64,000 bases of DNA from Adiantum capillus-veneris (GCA_014529385.2 CM043955.1:146666640-146730639); one strand, 5' to 3'; numbered from the stretch's first letter, positions 22,682 to 34,312 are shown. Program-made: numbers and translations. Notes: generated from the letters alone by a model not told the origin.

Positions 22682-22866
22682 CTCTTTACGCGTCCTAGTT
22701 CGCATCCAAAACTAGGTGGTGCCCCAAATTTGTGTAGGGTTAGGTTGCGGGTTTGTGTGTGTGTTTGTTGTTTTTTTCCAACCCCAACCCAATTGAGCAG
22801 CACGGGAGCCTTGAAGGGTGTCTAGAGGTTGCTCTTCTTGTTGCCCGCCCCGGACCGCTTCAGTAT

Positions 22867-24034
22867 AAGGGTCATTTTTTTAACTTTTGACCTAATAAAT
22901 ATAATGAAAGTGAGCATATGCTGCACTACAGTATTGTGAGTTCTCAGTTATTTCAATTGTTCGTGTCTTCCTCGTGCGGTGTTGCATTGTGATTTTGAGC
23001 ATACCAATACGCTCGCATGTGAAAATTCTTCCTTTCCTCTAAGTCTCTCGCAATGAAATTTTGTTTTTAGTCGTGCCTATCTATGAGTTGTTTTCATTCC
23101 TTACGTACCATACACGCATCCAAAGTGGTTTTCAACCATAGGAATAGATAGAGCACATCCTCTACCCAAAATTGGTTGTTTATCTTTGGCATAATTTTAC
23201 CCAAGTGTCAAAAATGACTTTTGAGCAAAGGGCTACATGCATAGACTTGTGGCATGATTCTAAGGAGACTTTCAACCCCACAATCAAGATGGCTACTCTC
23301 CCTACCATTATGAAATTGGATATAGAAAAAGGTTGGGTTTTACATTGACATCGTGTTCTTCCATGGTGTCTCGGACTAGGGGGAGGGGGATTGTATCTAG
23401 ATCAAGCATAAGGACATGAGGATTTGAGAAATTCTATGTATGAAATGAACCTGAGAAAACCAATTTTATGGATTGAAGCACCTAGATCCTAGCATGAGAG
23501 GAGTATGATTGATTTTTGTTTTGGTAAATACAAATCCTTGTATGTGAGGGACAATGAGGAAAGTTTTGTGATTATATCCATTGATTTGATGGTGGTGGCA
23601 ATCATGAGTTGAGCATGTAACAAGTCTCTTAAAGCAAGCTTTTCACATGACGAATTTATAGAGCTTCTCCAACAAGTGACATGCTAGAAAATTTAGTGTG
23701 TATATGGGCTAACAACTAAGAGTTTCTTCATACTTAAGCTAGACAAAAGAGGGGAAAATGCCTTTGAGTGTGTTTTTCAGCCATGTATTGTTGTATATAA
23801 GGAATTAAACTCCCATAAATTAGATGGAAGTAGCTCTACATATGCAAGTCTGCTTCTTATGGTTGTGTTGATTTATGAAAAAATCTTACCATAGATTAAG
23901 GAGTTTTAAAATAGGCCTTGAATGAAACGTGCCATGGAGGATTTACACATAGTGATGACCGCCTCCCCCCCCTCCCCCTCCCCCCAACCAAAAAAAAAAA
24001 GAGACACACACACACACACATAGAGAGAGAGAGA

Positions 24035-24067
<33 letters not shown>

Positions 24068-24446
24068 GTGTGTCCATAGCTACCAACCCGTACTATTCCT
24101 TCTGATTGTGTCAATAGCTCCACTTTCTTTCGAAAATTTTCTTATATTCGACTCTTTTTATTGTGACATTAAAGAAAATAGTTTTCTTTAGTCTTATAAA
24201 GTGCACACTAGGATGCATTATGTACCTTTTTTGTGGTTTAGTTTAGATTCTTCATACCTACCACAACGATGTACATATATTTGGTGCACTTTGACTTGTT
24301 CTGCAAGACTATACTTGCTTAGGGTGACAAGCTCACGCTATCATCCCTAGAGGTCTACTTGTACTCCATACAGTGTTCGGGAAAAATCGTTTTTCCAAAC
24401 ATACAAAATTCCTTTTCTTGATTTTGTCAAGAGGAAATTTTAGAAA
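22867..24446. other. Unassigned interval between X-1 and CACTA-2
   Basis: No terminal repeats or domains are recognisable. A GC-skewed simple patch with CA, GA and a run of about 28 G lies at 23987-24066. The first part may continue the LTR cut at 15137. The sequence next to 24447 should be the other side of the target into which CACTA-2 inserted, but I cannot match it to CACTA-4. Confidence 0.4.
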
Positions 24447-24507
24447 CATTACAAGAGGCTATTCATATTAGCGACGCTCACACAACGACGCTCAAAAACA
24501 AAATTCC

Positions 24508-24567
24508 CGGCGTCGCTATGAGCGTCGCAAATTTACAAGTAAATTTGCGACGCTCATAGCGATGCCG
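24508..24567. repeat. CACTA-2 subterminal hairpin A
   Basis: Arms 24508-24536 and 24539-24567 pair at 28 of 29 positions around AA. The one mismatch (GCGATGCC) is a different CpG transition from the one in CACTA-1. Confidence 0.9.
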
Positions 24568-24591
24568 ACTGTGCTAAAAAAATAACAGAGA

Positions 24592-24632
24592 GCGCCCAAA
24601 AACTCAGATCTCAGATTTGGGTTTTTCGGCGC
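24592..24632. repeat. CACTA-2 subterminal hairpin B
   Basis: Arms 24592-24610 and 24614-24632, with GCGCCC...GGCGC at the base and TCA as the loop. Slightly more mismatched than in CACTA-1. Confidence 0.8.
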
Positions 24633-24655
24633 CCTCAAGCAAGGAGCAGGTAACG

Positions 24656-24692
<37 letters not shown>

Positions 24693-24694
24693 CT

Positions 24695-24732
<38 letters not shown>

Positions 24733-24801
24733 AGAGGAAGGAGAGCCAGGTATGCTCCTTCCCTCTCCTCACTCTCATGTTCCCTTCCCCTCTTTCTCTC
24801 T

Positions 24802-24835
<34 letters not shown>

Positions 24836-24842
24836 TAGTGTT

Positions 24843-24888
<46 letters not shown>

Positions 24889-25500
24889 AACATAAACAAA
24901 AAGGCACACACACATACATAAACAAAGAATGCACACACACATTGAGAGAGGAAAAGAGAGAGAGAGCATGCATAAACAAAAAACGCACACATTGAGAGAG
25001 GAAAAGAGAGAGAGAACATGCATAAACAAAAAACGCACACATTGAGAGAGGAAAAGAGAGAGAAAACATGCATAAACAAAAAAACGCACACACATTGAGA
25101 GAGAAAGAGAGAGAAACTAATTTAACGTCGTAGGAAACTAATTAAAATTAAAAGACCTAAAGATCTAGCCGACGAGGAGTTGAACTCAAGAGCTATTATT
25201 CAAGAGGAAAATGGCATAACCAATCTATCATACTTGGCATGGGTGATAGAAAGGTTATATCATTTATCTCTTTTTATTGGCACACACATCCACACACGCG
25301 CACACACAAAAGAAGAAGAGAGTTATAACGTCGTAGGAAACTATCCTAAAAGACGTTAAAGATTAGGTTAGATGTAGATTTACGTTAAATTAGATTTAGG
25401 TTTATTTAAATTAAATTAGATTAGATTTAGGTTTATTTTTAATAAGATTTACGTTTATTTACGCTAGATTTAGATTTACGTTATATTAGATTAGATTTAG
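24633..25500. repeat. CACTA-2 5' noncoding microsatellite region
   Basis: GA, CT and CA tracts plus a roughly fourfold tandem unit (CATAAACAAAAAACGCACACATTGAGAGAGG) mirror CACTA-1 10805-11231. Long open frames here on both strands are artefacts of the dinucleotide repeats. Confidence 0.85.
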
Positions 25501-25863
25501 GTCTCCATAGACTGCGATGCCTGCATGAAGCGGGTGAAGAAATCCCTCAATGGAATATAGGGTATTGCTGCCTTCACTCATGGTGGGCTCCGTCGATCCA
25601 AAAGTACTGGTGAAATGTCTTCAGAAGATAGGGAAGAAGGTGGATCTTCAGGGCGGCAAGAGTCACTACATCCCCGACACAATGACCATCTAGACAACCT
25701 CTAGTCATTCAACAGCAACTTCAAAGTTAGTAACAAGAGCAAGAACGGTCTAAAGGGCCAATTGCTGTCGTCAGATGTGGATGGAGATGAGGCAGCGTCA
25801 CCGTCGGAAGTTAACTCTCACATCTTTAGTGATGAGAATGCCAACTCTTACCGAGTTATGTGA
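25501..25863 (+). pseudogene. Captured host HMA-domain fragment (CACTA-2 copy)
   Basis: Same 363-bp segment as CACTA-1 10046-10408. It reads VSIDCDACMKRVKKSLNGI, then TAG at 25558-25560. A shifted frame then reads GSVDPKVLVKCLQKIGKKVD and a Ser/Lys/Asn-rich tail ending at TGA 25861-25863. The C-x2-C metal-binding pair is present but the middle of the domain is missing. It is directly preceded by AGATTTAG, which could act as an acceptor. Confidence 0.75.
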
Positions 25864-26002
25864 AAAATTATGTGTTAAATCAGTTTTAAGGTTCTTATAA
25901 TCCCTGTTAGTTTAGTTCTTTGTTTTTAATATAACATAATTTACGTTAGATTTAGATTTATGGTATATTAGATTAGACTTAGGTTTATTTAGGTTTATTT
26001 AG

Positions 26003-26003
26003 G

Positions 26004-26092
<89 letters not shown>
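26003..26092. repeat. (CA)n microsatellite, about 45 units
   Basis: One of the two longest CA tracts in the window. CACTA-1 has only about ten GT units at the homologous site (near 9892), so it expanded after the copies separated. Confidence 0.9.
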
Positions 26093-26094
<2 letters not shown>

Positions 26095-26426
26095 GAAGAA
26101 GAGAGTTTTAACGTCGTAGGAAACTATCCCAAAATACGTTAAAGATTAGGTTAGATGTAGACTTACGTTAAATTAGATTTAGGTTTATTTTTAGTTAGAT
26201 TTACGTTTATTTAGATTTACGCTTATTTACGTTAGATCGAGTCCACGCAAGAATTACTTACGGTTTAGGGTTTCGAGTTAGACGAACAGTGAAAAGATCT
26301 ACTGTGAAAAGATGTTAAGATGCTGTGAAGTGCTACAGCTAGAGAAGAGGCAAAGGGGTTTTGTCCACTACATGCAGTATCATGTAGACGTGGGTTTGTA
26401 GATTTCTTGTACCCACAAATATAGGT

Positions 26427-26524
26427 ATTGACCAATAAAGACGAGATTATAACCCGATGGTTCTGATCTCCGTGCACCTCTAGACCGAGGTGTGTGGGGA
26501 TTGGACATGACTAGAGAATGTGAG
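26427..26524 (+). promoter_or_regulatory. Conserved TNP2 leader block (CACTA-2)
   Basis: Homologous to 9460-9562. It ends GAGAATGTGAG then GTAAAG, followed by a GA tract and the acceptor TTGTCCAG before ATG 26655. Confidence 0.6.
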
Positions 26525-26526
26525 GT

Positions 26527-26589
<63 letters not shown>
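26527..26589. repeat. (GA)n microsatellite in the leader intron
   Basis: An uninterrupted GA tract of about 62 bp between the donor-like site and the TNP2 start exon. Confidence 0.9.
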
Positions 26590-26592
<3 letters not shown>

Positions 26593-26654
26593 GACGAAGA
26601 ATGCCAATAGAATATTAAATTTGTTGTCCAGGTTATAAGATTTTTATCCTCATT

Positions 26655-27443
26655 ATGAGTAGTGACGAGGATGTGGGACCATCCAACCGAAACACCTATC
26701 TCTCAACGAGGGTCTTATGTCCTTGTAATCAATGCAAGCATGCTGTGCGACGGACAAGACGTGTTTCTTTGTAGTACGATCGCGAATTTGGCGAGTTCGA
26801 TCCATCTATTATAGATCGAGTTGTTGCCAATTATAACTCGTCGGACTCAGACGCTGGCCAACAAGCAGCAATCTTGCAACCCAATAGACGTGTTCGCAGG
26901 CGCTTTGGTCAAGCAGCATATGTGAGGCCACAAGATGTAGCCTCTGACAGCTCGGGGGATGATCATGCAGAGTCTGGTTTTCTTGAGGTGGATTCTACTA
27001 AGAAATGGACTGACCTAAGAGACACTTTCGTACTACCCGAGCATTGTGAACAAGTAAGTATGTAAATTGTTAACATCCCCCTTTTACAAGTTATGTGCTT
27101 GAAAGCTCTCATGTAAGTTATGTGGCTCTGGCAGGTAATATTTCATCCTACAAAGTCTACATCAAACTGGTGGTACGTCATTGAGGTAGCCCCTCGTAGT
27201 GCAAGGACGTATGAAGGCTACCATGTGCCAATCACAACGGCATCAATGGAGGAGATCAGAGAAGATGCTCAATCAGAAGCCGCTGCGATGGTGCCAGACG
27301 AGCATCAAGATGCTACTACTCTATATGGGGTGCATGCAGAGGAGCTACAAAATGAAACAGAGGATATGTGTTTAAACGGAGAGCTCTATATAGATATAGG
27401 AAGTTATGCTGAGTTATGCGAGGATGAGAGAGAGATCTCTTAA
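26655..27443 (+). pseudogene. TNP2 remnant of CACTA-2 with large internal deletion
   Basis: Exon 1 starts at ATG 26655 (CPCNQCKHAVRR) but has a TAG at 26772-26774 where CACTA-1 has CAG. At about 26970 the sequence jumps from exon 1 (after DDHAE) straight into exon 5 (SGFLEVDSTKKWTDLR). This removes the catalytic core and most of DUF4218. Both sides share AGAG, so a microhomology deletion is likely. The exon 5 donor (27055 on) and exon 6 (27135-27443) are kept. This is the same kind of defective derivative as dSpm elements. Confidence 0.9.
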
Positions 27444-27657
27444 AGCCACAAATATTGTATTTGAACAATTTTGCTCCGTGTTGTAAAAGCTCTGGCTCTC
27501 TAAGTACCTTCCATGGTGTATAACGCTCTTTTCTACTCGTGCTCACATCTTTTGATTGAAAATTCTGTGTTTTCGACTTGCCTCTTCTATCACTCAATTC
27601 ATTGCGTCATTGTATTTATATGCGTCATTACGTCATTGTATTTAATGGTCTTTGCGT

Positions 27658-30016
27658 TGATAGCCGTTTTTTGGCTCTTTGTAATTGCCACAGTGAGTTA
27701 CCTCACTCTACCAAAATCATCCAAACACTGTGGCTATCCCTACCATTTCACTGTACATAGGCGTGCGTGAGTCACGGGACTTTTTCCATATCTTCTTAAA
27801 AAACCCTCAATTAGCTAGTCATTGGGCTAGTTGAGCCAAAAAAAAAAAAAAGTATATTATGGCCCATGTGTATGTAAATATTTCTTTGTATATAGGGCCT
27901 AAATAAAAGATTTTTTCATAATTATTTTGGTATTTATTTAAATATTTCTACCTAGGTGTCTGCTATTTATGCTCTGTACATTGCTTCACCATTACTACAA
28001 TTTTTTCTTACCATTTTTCATACTCTTTATTCCATATAGAAATATTTTCATGTAAGCTTCTCTTATATTTGGTGTAACTCCACCCCAACAAAAATCCAAA
28101 AAAACTAGTTTTATTTATGTGTATATTTTTTCACTATTGTGATTTTTCCCTTCCTACATCTATTTTGTTTTTTTTTCTAAAAAATTAGAACACCAAAAAT
28201 ATTTATCTTTTTATGGTAGCCTCATAATGAGAGAGATTTCTTTTGACCCCTTTATATTTTTTTCCACTTATATTATTTATATTTGACATGTACATATTTT
28301 TTAGACCCCTCAATATTTGATTTTCTTAGTTGTACTATTCACTTATATCATGATCTCAACAATATCTTCAATTATAGACCTACCAAATACGGTCAAGGGT
28401 AGGTGGGATGCATACATGCACTATGGAGGGCTCACTCTTGGAGGTATTCAAAAGAATCATCCAAAGAAGGACCCTATAAGGACCTTGTGCAGTGGAAAAA
28501 AACGGTCGGTTTTGCTGAATTTTTAAAGTTCACTTGCTCTCCGAATTTGAAAAGGTGATACAAACTAAAGTTGTAGCTCGTGGGCTGAACTTTTGCCTCA
28601 AATTTTTTCATATTTTTTTGAGCTACGAGCTGTGAGCTATGATTTTATTAGTGGACCCCAGTTTTCCCATGCTATGCAGCCACACTCTCTCTTCCACTTT
28701 ATCATTTTCCTCGTTCACACACACTTCTCCACTCATCATCCCCACCTCTCTCACCCCTCCTCTCTGCACCCTACTCACCTTCTCCTCAACCTTGAAGAAT
28801 AAGAGAAACCATGGTGAACTCATACCTCCCACACACAATTCCATTCCAAAATTGACCACCTAGTCTCATTTTTCCTCCTCCAAATTACCCATATCTATTA
28901 AAAAAACACAAAATTCAGCCTCTTCTCTTAAAAGACAGCATCATGGTGGTTGATTACTCAGCTTCAATTACCTTGTCTCTCAAGGAAGGTCAAGAGTGGA
29001 GAAAAAATGTACCGTCAAAGCTAGTGGACCATCAACAAGCGTCAAAATTGGCCCTACTCAAGACACTTGGAGCATCAACCTTGTAAGAAATCCACCTTTT
29101 CTTACCTCTTAAGAGTTTTTCTTCCTTATTTGTATCCTACATGGATACTCCCATTGTAAATATCCAATTCCATTTGTAAATTAATACTAACTCTACTAAC
29201 ACTAACCCACTATGAAAAGTCCTATCACCTCCATTTCTCTCCTCTCTCTTTTCCCACCAACTTCTTGATAATTCCAAGCAAAAGAAATTAGATAAATTGC
29301 TGAAAATCTAACCCAACCATAGTTAGAGGAGTAACCCTAGCCTTCAAAATTGCTATAAAAGGAGGGTGTAGCTAGCACAAAAAGGGGGAGCCATAAGCAA
29401 GAGCACTATGCTATAGCTTGAGAAGCCAAGCTCAACCTCTCTAGAAGGAGCTCTTGAGTGGAAGCTCATTGTCTTATGCATGTGCATGTGTTGTAATAGG
29501 GGATTAGGAACTCTATGCCATTGTAAGAGAGAGAGTGATCATTCAATTGAGAGTAGGAAATCTATCATTTCTCCTACTAGTGTAAGCCCAACATTTGCTG
29601 AATCAAGGAGGGTGGATTTGGACTAAGCTTGGATACTTTGTCTCCCTTCCAACGTGAAGTAATGGACAACAATGATGCGTAAGTGTCTTGGTGTTTTTTG
29701 TTAAGTTCTTGATAGCTTGTCTCTGGTGTTGTCATCAATCTAGCCATAAATCCCACATACTGTAAGAGGGCGACAGGGTGGAGAGGACTCCCCTGGCTTC
29801 AAGACAGTGATTGGGGTGGCTTTTTTTGTGATGTGTTGTGGTGAAATTTACGCAAGCTATGTTGAACAAATACTAATCTCACTTTGATTTGTCATGACAA
29901 ATTTGTAAGAAGGTATTAATGCAACAAGCACCCTCTCCCCCTTTTTCTCTCTTTCTCACATATATATATTTATGTTTGCTTGATCATTAACGATACACTT
30001 CAAAGCAGCCCGAGCA

Positions 30017-30062
<46 letters not shown>

Positions 30063-30320
30063 TTTAGTGTGTGAGAGTATTCCATTGGTGTTAGAGTTAG
30101 TGTAAATTCCTTGCTTGTTTGTGGGTTGCTCTAACGATTCTCCTCTTTTGCGTCCTAGTTCGCTCTTAAACTAGGTGGTGCCCCTTGTGTAGTTGGGATT
30201 TGGCTGTGGGTTTGTTGTTTTGGTTTGTGTTGTGTTGTGCCCCAGCCCCATTGAGCAGCACGAGAGCCTTGAAGGGTGTCTAGAGGTTGCTCTTCTTGTT
30301 GCCTGCCCTGGACTGCCTCA
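27658..30320 (+). mobile_element. Unit X-2: 2.66-kb TG...CA LTR-like repeat inside CACTA-2
   Basis: The unit starts TGATAGCCG and ends GCCTCA, flanked by GCGT (27654-27657) and GAGT (30321-30324), which I read as a 4-bp duplication with one change. CACTA-1 shows the empty site near 5455-5465. It matches X-1 almost throughout, with TATAAAAGG at 29354-29362 and a CT tract near 30020-30059. It carries no coding domains. It is the uninterrupted copy that proves where Copia-A landed in X-1. Confidence 0.8.
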
Positions 30321-30382
30321 GAGTCATTGTCTACTCTATTCATTCAATATTAAGTTTAAATATTCATGTGTTTAATACAGGT

Positions 30383-31692
30383 ATGGATGATGAGGAGTTT
30401 CTTTCTTCTTTGTCACCGCAGCAGAGACAGTGGTACGTGGAGCGTCATCGCTCTGGCGCATCATCGCGCGTTCCTATTCCGTCCGCATCTCCCTCTCTTT
30501 CGGAGCATTCGGCGTGCTCCGAAGCTTCGGCGTCGACGAGACGAGCTTCACACTTGTCTAGACACCGGCGCTCTAGTGGTGGCGATGGCGGTTGTTGTGG
30601 GGATTCCGCCACCGATGCCTCCACACTGCCTCGTGTTCGACGAGGCTCTTTATCCTCCCCTTCTTTGCCCGCCCCCACACCAGCCACAACATTGCCATCT
30701 ACGCCAGGTTTTGCACGGCTGACTGTTCCTAGCAGCTACAAATCTCTACCTACTCCGCCAGGAGCCACCCCACTCGACCCTCCTCGCTTCGGGGCCCAGA
30801 CGCTGGTGGAGACACCTGACGTCCGTACCCCCATCGACACGCCACTAGAGACCCCTGTCGGGACACCGAGGTTCACGCGTCACTGGCCAGAGGGCTTGCC
30901 TTACTCCGTCGACTTCAGCGGTGGCATCATCATGGATGATGACGGCAAGAAGGTGATCTCGCGCATGCGTGGTCTTTGCTCTCAGCTGTTTAGACACTAC
31001 ATACTAAACAAATGGAGTGAAGTACCAAGTGATTTAAAAAACAGAGTCATCAGCATACTTCATGATGAGTTTCCCGTTCCAACACGGGATCAACGCTTCA
31101 ATGAAGACCTGATGAAGATTCGAATGCGCGAATACTGCAAACACAAGTGTTCCGAAGTGCAAAAAGCAATCAAGCATGGGTGGAATAGGCCAGATTGGCT
31201 GGCCAAAGAAGATTGGAAGAATGCGAAAAAAGCAGCGCGCGAGAATCCCGACAAGTGGAAGCAACAAAAGGATGCAGCCAGAGCGCGAGTAGAGGCAGGG
31301 AGCTCGCACGACTTGGGGAGCGGTGGATGGGCATCATTTGAGGCCGATTTTGTAAGTGTTTTTGCATTGCTCTTTATGTTTGATAGTTTAGGGTTTATGA
31401 GTTTTTTAATTCTAACATAATGAATTCTTTGTATGTTTTGACAGTGGTCGATGACAGGACGTGATCCCACAGCGTACGAGCGCGAGTACGCAGGTAGGAA
31501 GGGCTTAAACGCCCTGATGGACATTCTCAGTTCTCGCGGCGGCATGGTTAGTATTAGGGTTTACTCTTTTCTATTTTTTGTATTGTTTTATAAATGTCGT
31601 TATATGTTTATACTTACTGAAAGCTGTCTTATTGTCTTTTTTTGCAGAATCCGATAGATACGCCGCTTGGATGCGATGAGACGTCTAACTAG
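30383..31692 (+). CDS. TNPA-like CACTA accessory protein, apparently intact (CACTA-2)
   Basis: Three exons: 30383-31351, 31445-31546 and 31648-31692. All introns are GT...AG and both are in phase zero, giving about 371 residues ending at TAG 31690-31692. Residues 1-130 are Ser/Pro/Arg-rich. Residues about 185-320 form the plant Transposase_24 (Ptta/En/Spm) domain around HYILNKWSEVPSDLKNRV and WNRPDWLAKEDWKNAKKAA. Exon 2 encodes WSMTGRDPTAYEREY. By analogy with En/Spm it should bind subterminal repeats in the nucleus and help TNP2 excise the element. ATG 30383 was chosen because a TTTAATACAG acceptor lies just before it and CACTA-1 and CACTA-3 share this start. The frame is open further upstream, but that sequence includes unit X-2. 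It is the only complete transposition-related ORF in the window. X-2 lies in its upstream intron, so expression is uncertain. Confidence 0.88.
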
Positions 31693-32079
31693 ACGACGTC
31701 AGTTTAGCCGTAGCTAGATAGCATTAGTTTAGGGTTTCTCATAGCTTATGTATCATGAGACGGATTTTATACGTCTTTTTGAACCATGTATATTATTACA
31801 TTTGTCACCGCAGTTCATTTTGCCAATCAATTCTTTATGCCTATGATGTTGTACAATTGTCATTATTACATTTTCCAATCAATTCATTTTGCCTATGATG
31901 TGTACAATTGTCAATTTTACGCTTGTCAATTTTGCAAACAATGCATCTTGTGGGTGACTATTTTGGGTCTATTATCTACCCTTGCACTTTTTTTAAAAAG
32001 TGAATCAAGTACAATATGGTTGATGGGTGGCAGGGCATTCAATGCGCTGTCACCAAAAACATTTTCTCTCGGGCGTCGC

Positions 32080-32342
32080 TATAACCATCGCTATTTATGG
32101 CTCTGTAGCGTCGCTATGAGCGTCGCTATAGACTTCTGTGTAAACGTCGCTATAACTGTCGCTATGACCGTCGCTATGAGTGTCGCTATATAGCGACGCT
32201 CATAGTGACGCCTATAGCGATGCCTATAGCGTCGCATATAGCGACGCTCTCGTAGCGACGCTATTAGCGACGGTTTTAGCGACGCCGGGGGTTATAAAAA
32301 CCAGTGTATTTCCGTCGCTAACAGCGTCACAAGAGCACACAA
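32080..32342. repeat. CACTA-2 3' subterminal TCGCTA/TAGCGA array
   Basis: The same array as 3470-3710, reading in the element's 3' direction. It is partly self-complementary around CGTCGCTATATAGCGACG-like centres. Confidence 0.85.
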
Positions 32343-32354
32343 CCTGTTGTAGTG

Positions 32355-33931
32355 AAACTTCAAAAATGACTCGTGTACTTTCAAAAATGCAAACAGACTT
32401 CAGTTAGGTTAGGTTATAGGTTAGGTTTAGATTATATGTTAGGTTATAGGTTATAGGTTATAGGTTAGGTTAGGTTATAGATTAGGTTAGATTAGATGTA
32501 GGTTATAGATTAGATTATAGGTTAGGTTAGAGCTACTGACAAATAGTAGAAAAAATGCAAATAAACTTTGAAAATGACTCTTTTACTTCAAAAAATACAA
32601 ATGAACTTCGATTAGGTTAGGTTATAGGTTATAGGTTAGGTTAGATTAAGTTAGGTTATAGGTTAGGTCAGAGTTAACAACAAATAGTAAGAAAAACACA
32701 AACGAACTTCGGAAATGACTCGTGTACTTCAAAAAGTACAAACAGAGTTTGATAAACGAAGTAAAATAACGCAATTGGACTTAAAAGGAGCACACAAACT
32801 TCAAAAATCCTAATATATAGTCATTGACCAATAAAGACGAGATTATTACCCTATGATCGTAATCCCCGTGCACCTCTAGACCGAGGTGTGTGGGGATTGG
32901 GCATGGCTAGAGAATGTGAGGTTGTTAGAGCTACTGACAAAAAAGTTGAAAAATGCAAATGGACTTTGAAAATGACTTGTGTACTTCAAAATGCAAACGG
33001 ACTTTGATAAACAAAGTAAAATAACGCAATTAGACTTCAAAAACCCTAATATATTGTCATTGACCAATAAAGACGAGATTATTATCTTGTGGTCCTAATC
33101 TCCATGCACCTCTAGACAGAGGTGTGTGGGGATCAGGCATGTCCAGAGAATGTGAGGTTGACATGTATTTTCATGTAGCTAGTCGTGTGTAAATATAACA
33201 AGAGTAATTAAATTATTTGTTGCATCATTGGTAGATAAAGTATGGACAATAGGATGGCGTGTCCTTGTGCACATTGCAAGCATCAGATCTTTCAAAAACA
33301 AAGAATCTGTGATTAGCACATACGCAATAACGGTCTCTTTCCCATAGAGCAACTACAAGACCTACGTTATCTATCTCATGGTCTAGAGACAATAGATCAA
33401 CCTCCACAAGTAGATATTGCTCCACTTCCAAGAGAAGATAATTTTCAAACGAACAACCATTAACTGAGTCCTCCCAACCAATACTTGATGTGGCATTTCA
33501 AGAAGAAGAGATGGAGTAGATGTTAGATGCGTTCTTTGACATGGATCCCATAATTAAAAACATAGAAGACGACAACATTCAAGGCAATACTGCAAACCAA
33601 CCTCACTCATTCTGTCCATATCGACGGCATGATAGCAACGATAAAGAGGGTGAGACGATACAAACTATTGCATGTATGCCACTTTAAAATGGTGCAAATC
33701 TTAGTTCTCCGTACCGCTTTGGCAATGCTTAATTTTCAATCTTATCTACGGGTGGTCTGACACCTCCGCCACAGAGCTTTTCAGGTAAATAAATTATATC
33801 TTAAGCATGATCAAGTGCAATTACAGTTCAATAATGTGATCAAGGGATTGACTTGTTCACGTCACAACAGGTTTCTCAACGAGCAGATCTTGTCGAAAGA
33901 GAATAATGCCTTCTACCCGTCCAGCCGCTAA
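32355..33931 (+). mobile_element. CACTA-4, left part: 5' arrays, leader blocks and TNP2 exon 1
   Basis: Starting right after CACTA-2, GGTTATAGGTTAGG-type arrays and two copies of the TNP2 leader block (about 32827-32924 and 33058-33161) lead to a TNP2 start at ATG 33242 (MACPCAHCKHQ zinc-binding motif). Exon 1 runs to 33784 with a GTAAAT donor, and exon 2 begins at 33871 after CACAACAG. Stops and frameshifts are frequent, so this is an old, dead element. Exon 2 is cut at 33931 by CACTA-3 and resumes at 40946. The 5' terminus should lie left of CACTA-2 but was not found. Confidence 0.8.
33242..33931 (+). pseudogene. TNP2 pseudogene of CACTA-4, exons 1 and part of 2
   Basis: Exon 1 has MACPCAHCKHQ and, near its end, a degraded counterpart of the CACTA-1 segment LLVLLNMQAKFGWSDTS. 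Several stops and at least one indel interrupt it. Exon 2 (33871 on) covers the segment homologous to CACTA-1 LLKEHILPADN and breaks off at the TAA target of CACTA-3. Confidence 0.75.
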
Positions 33932-34141
33932 CACTACAAGAGGTACTCCACATTAGTGACACTCGTAGTGCGATGCTCAAAAGTGAAAATTCACGGCATC
34001 GCTTTGGGAATCGCTATGAGCGTCACTAGTTTATTTGTAACAAAGCGACGCCGACAGAGGTAACATTAAACCGAGAGCGCCCAAAAACTCAGATCTGAGA
34101 TCTGAGTTTTCAACGCTCAAGTAAAGAGGTAACCCACGCTC

Positions 34142-34251
34142 TCCCTCTCTCTCTCTTTCTTCTCCACACACACACACACACACACGAGGAGAGGAAGGAG
34201 AGCCAAGTATGCTCCTTCCCTCTCCTCTCTCTCATGTTCCCTTCCGCACTT

Positions 34252-34312
<61 letters not shown>

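Larger units (their letters stand above)
15138..22862 (+). mobile_element. Unit X-1: long TG...CA LTR-like repeat, split by Copia-A
   Basis: The unit begins TGATAGCCG and ends GCTTCA, flanked by GTAT on both sides (15134-15137 and 22863-22866). Without Copia-A and its duplication it is about 2.62 kb. A second copy sits at 27658-30320. No coding domain is seen. A TATAAAAGG box with downstream sequence typical of an LTR promoter lies two thirds along. I infer a solo LTR, or a noncoding non-autonomous element, of a large LTR-retrotransposon family. The short open frames inside are not genes. Confidence 0.75.
24447..32354 (+). mobile_element. CACTA-2: CACTA transposon, plus strand, with deleted TNP2 and intact TNPA
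   Basis: The ends are CATTACAAGAGG (one change from CACTACAAGAGG) and CCTGTTGTAGTG, with AAA target duplications at 24444-24446 and 32355-32357. The 5' region is nearly identical to CACTA-1, including both hairpins and the HMA fragment. Most of TNP2 is deleted. Unit X-2 is inserted upstream of the TNPA gene, which is otherwise apparently intact. Without X-2 the element is about 5.2 kb. Changes in both terminal 12-mers may reduce its own mobility. Confidence 0.93.

Noticed and set aside
25185-25260. Possible tRNA-like sequence (GAGTTGAACTC near a CT-rich leader)
   Set aside because: No acceptor stem, anticodon arm or consistent cloverleaf could be drawn. The same block is part of the CACTA leader in CACTA-1.
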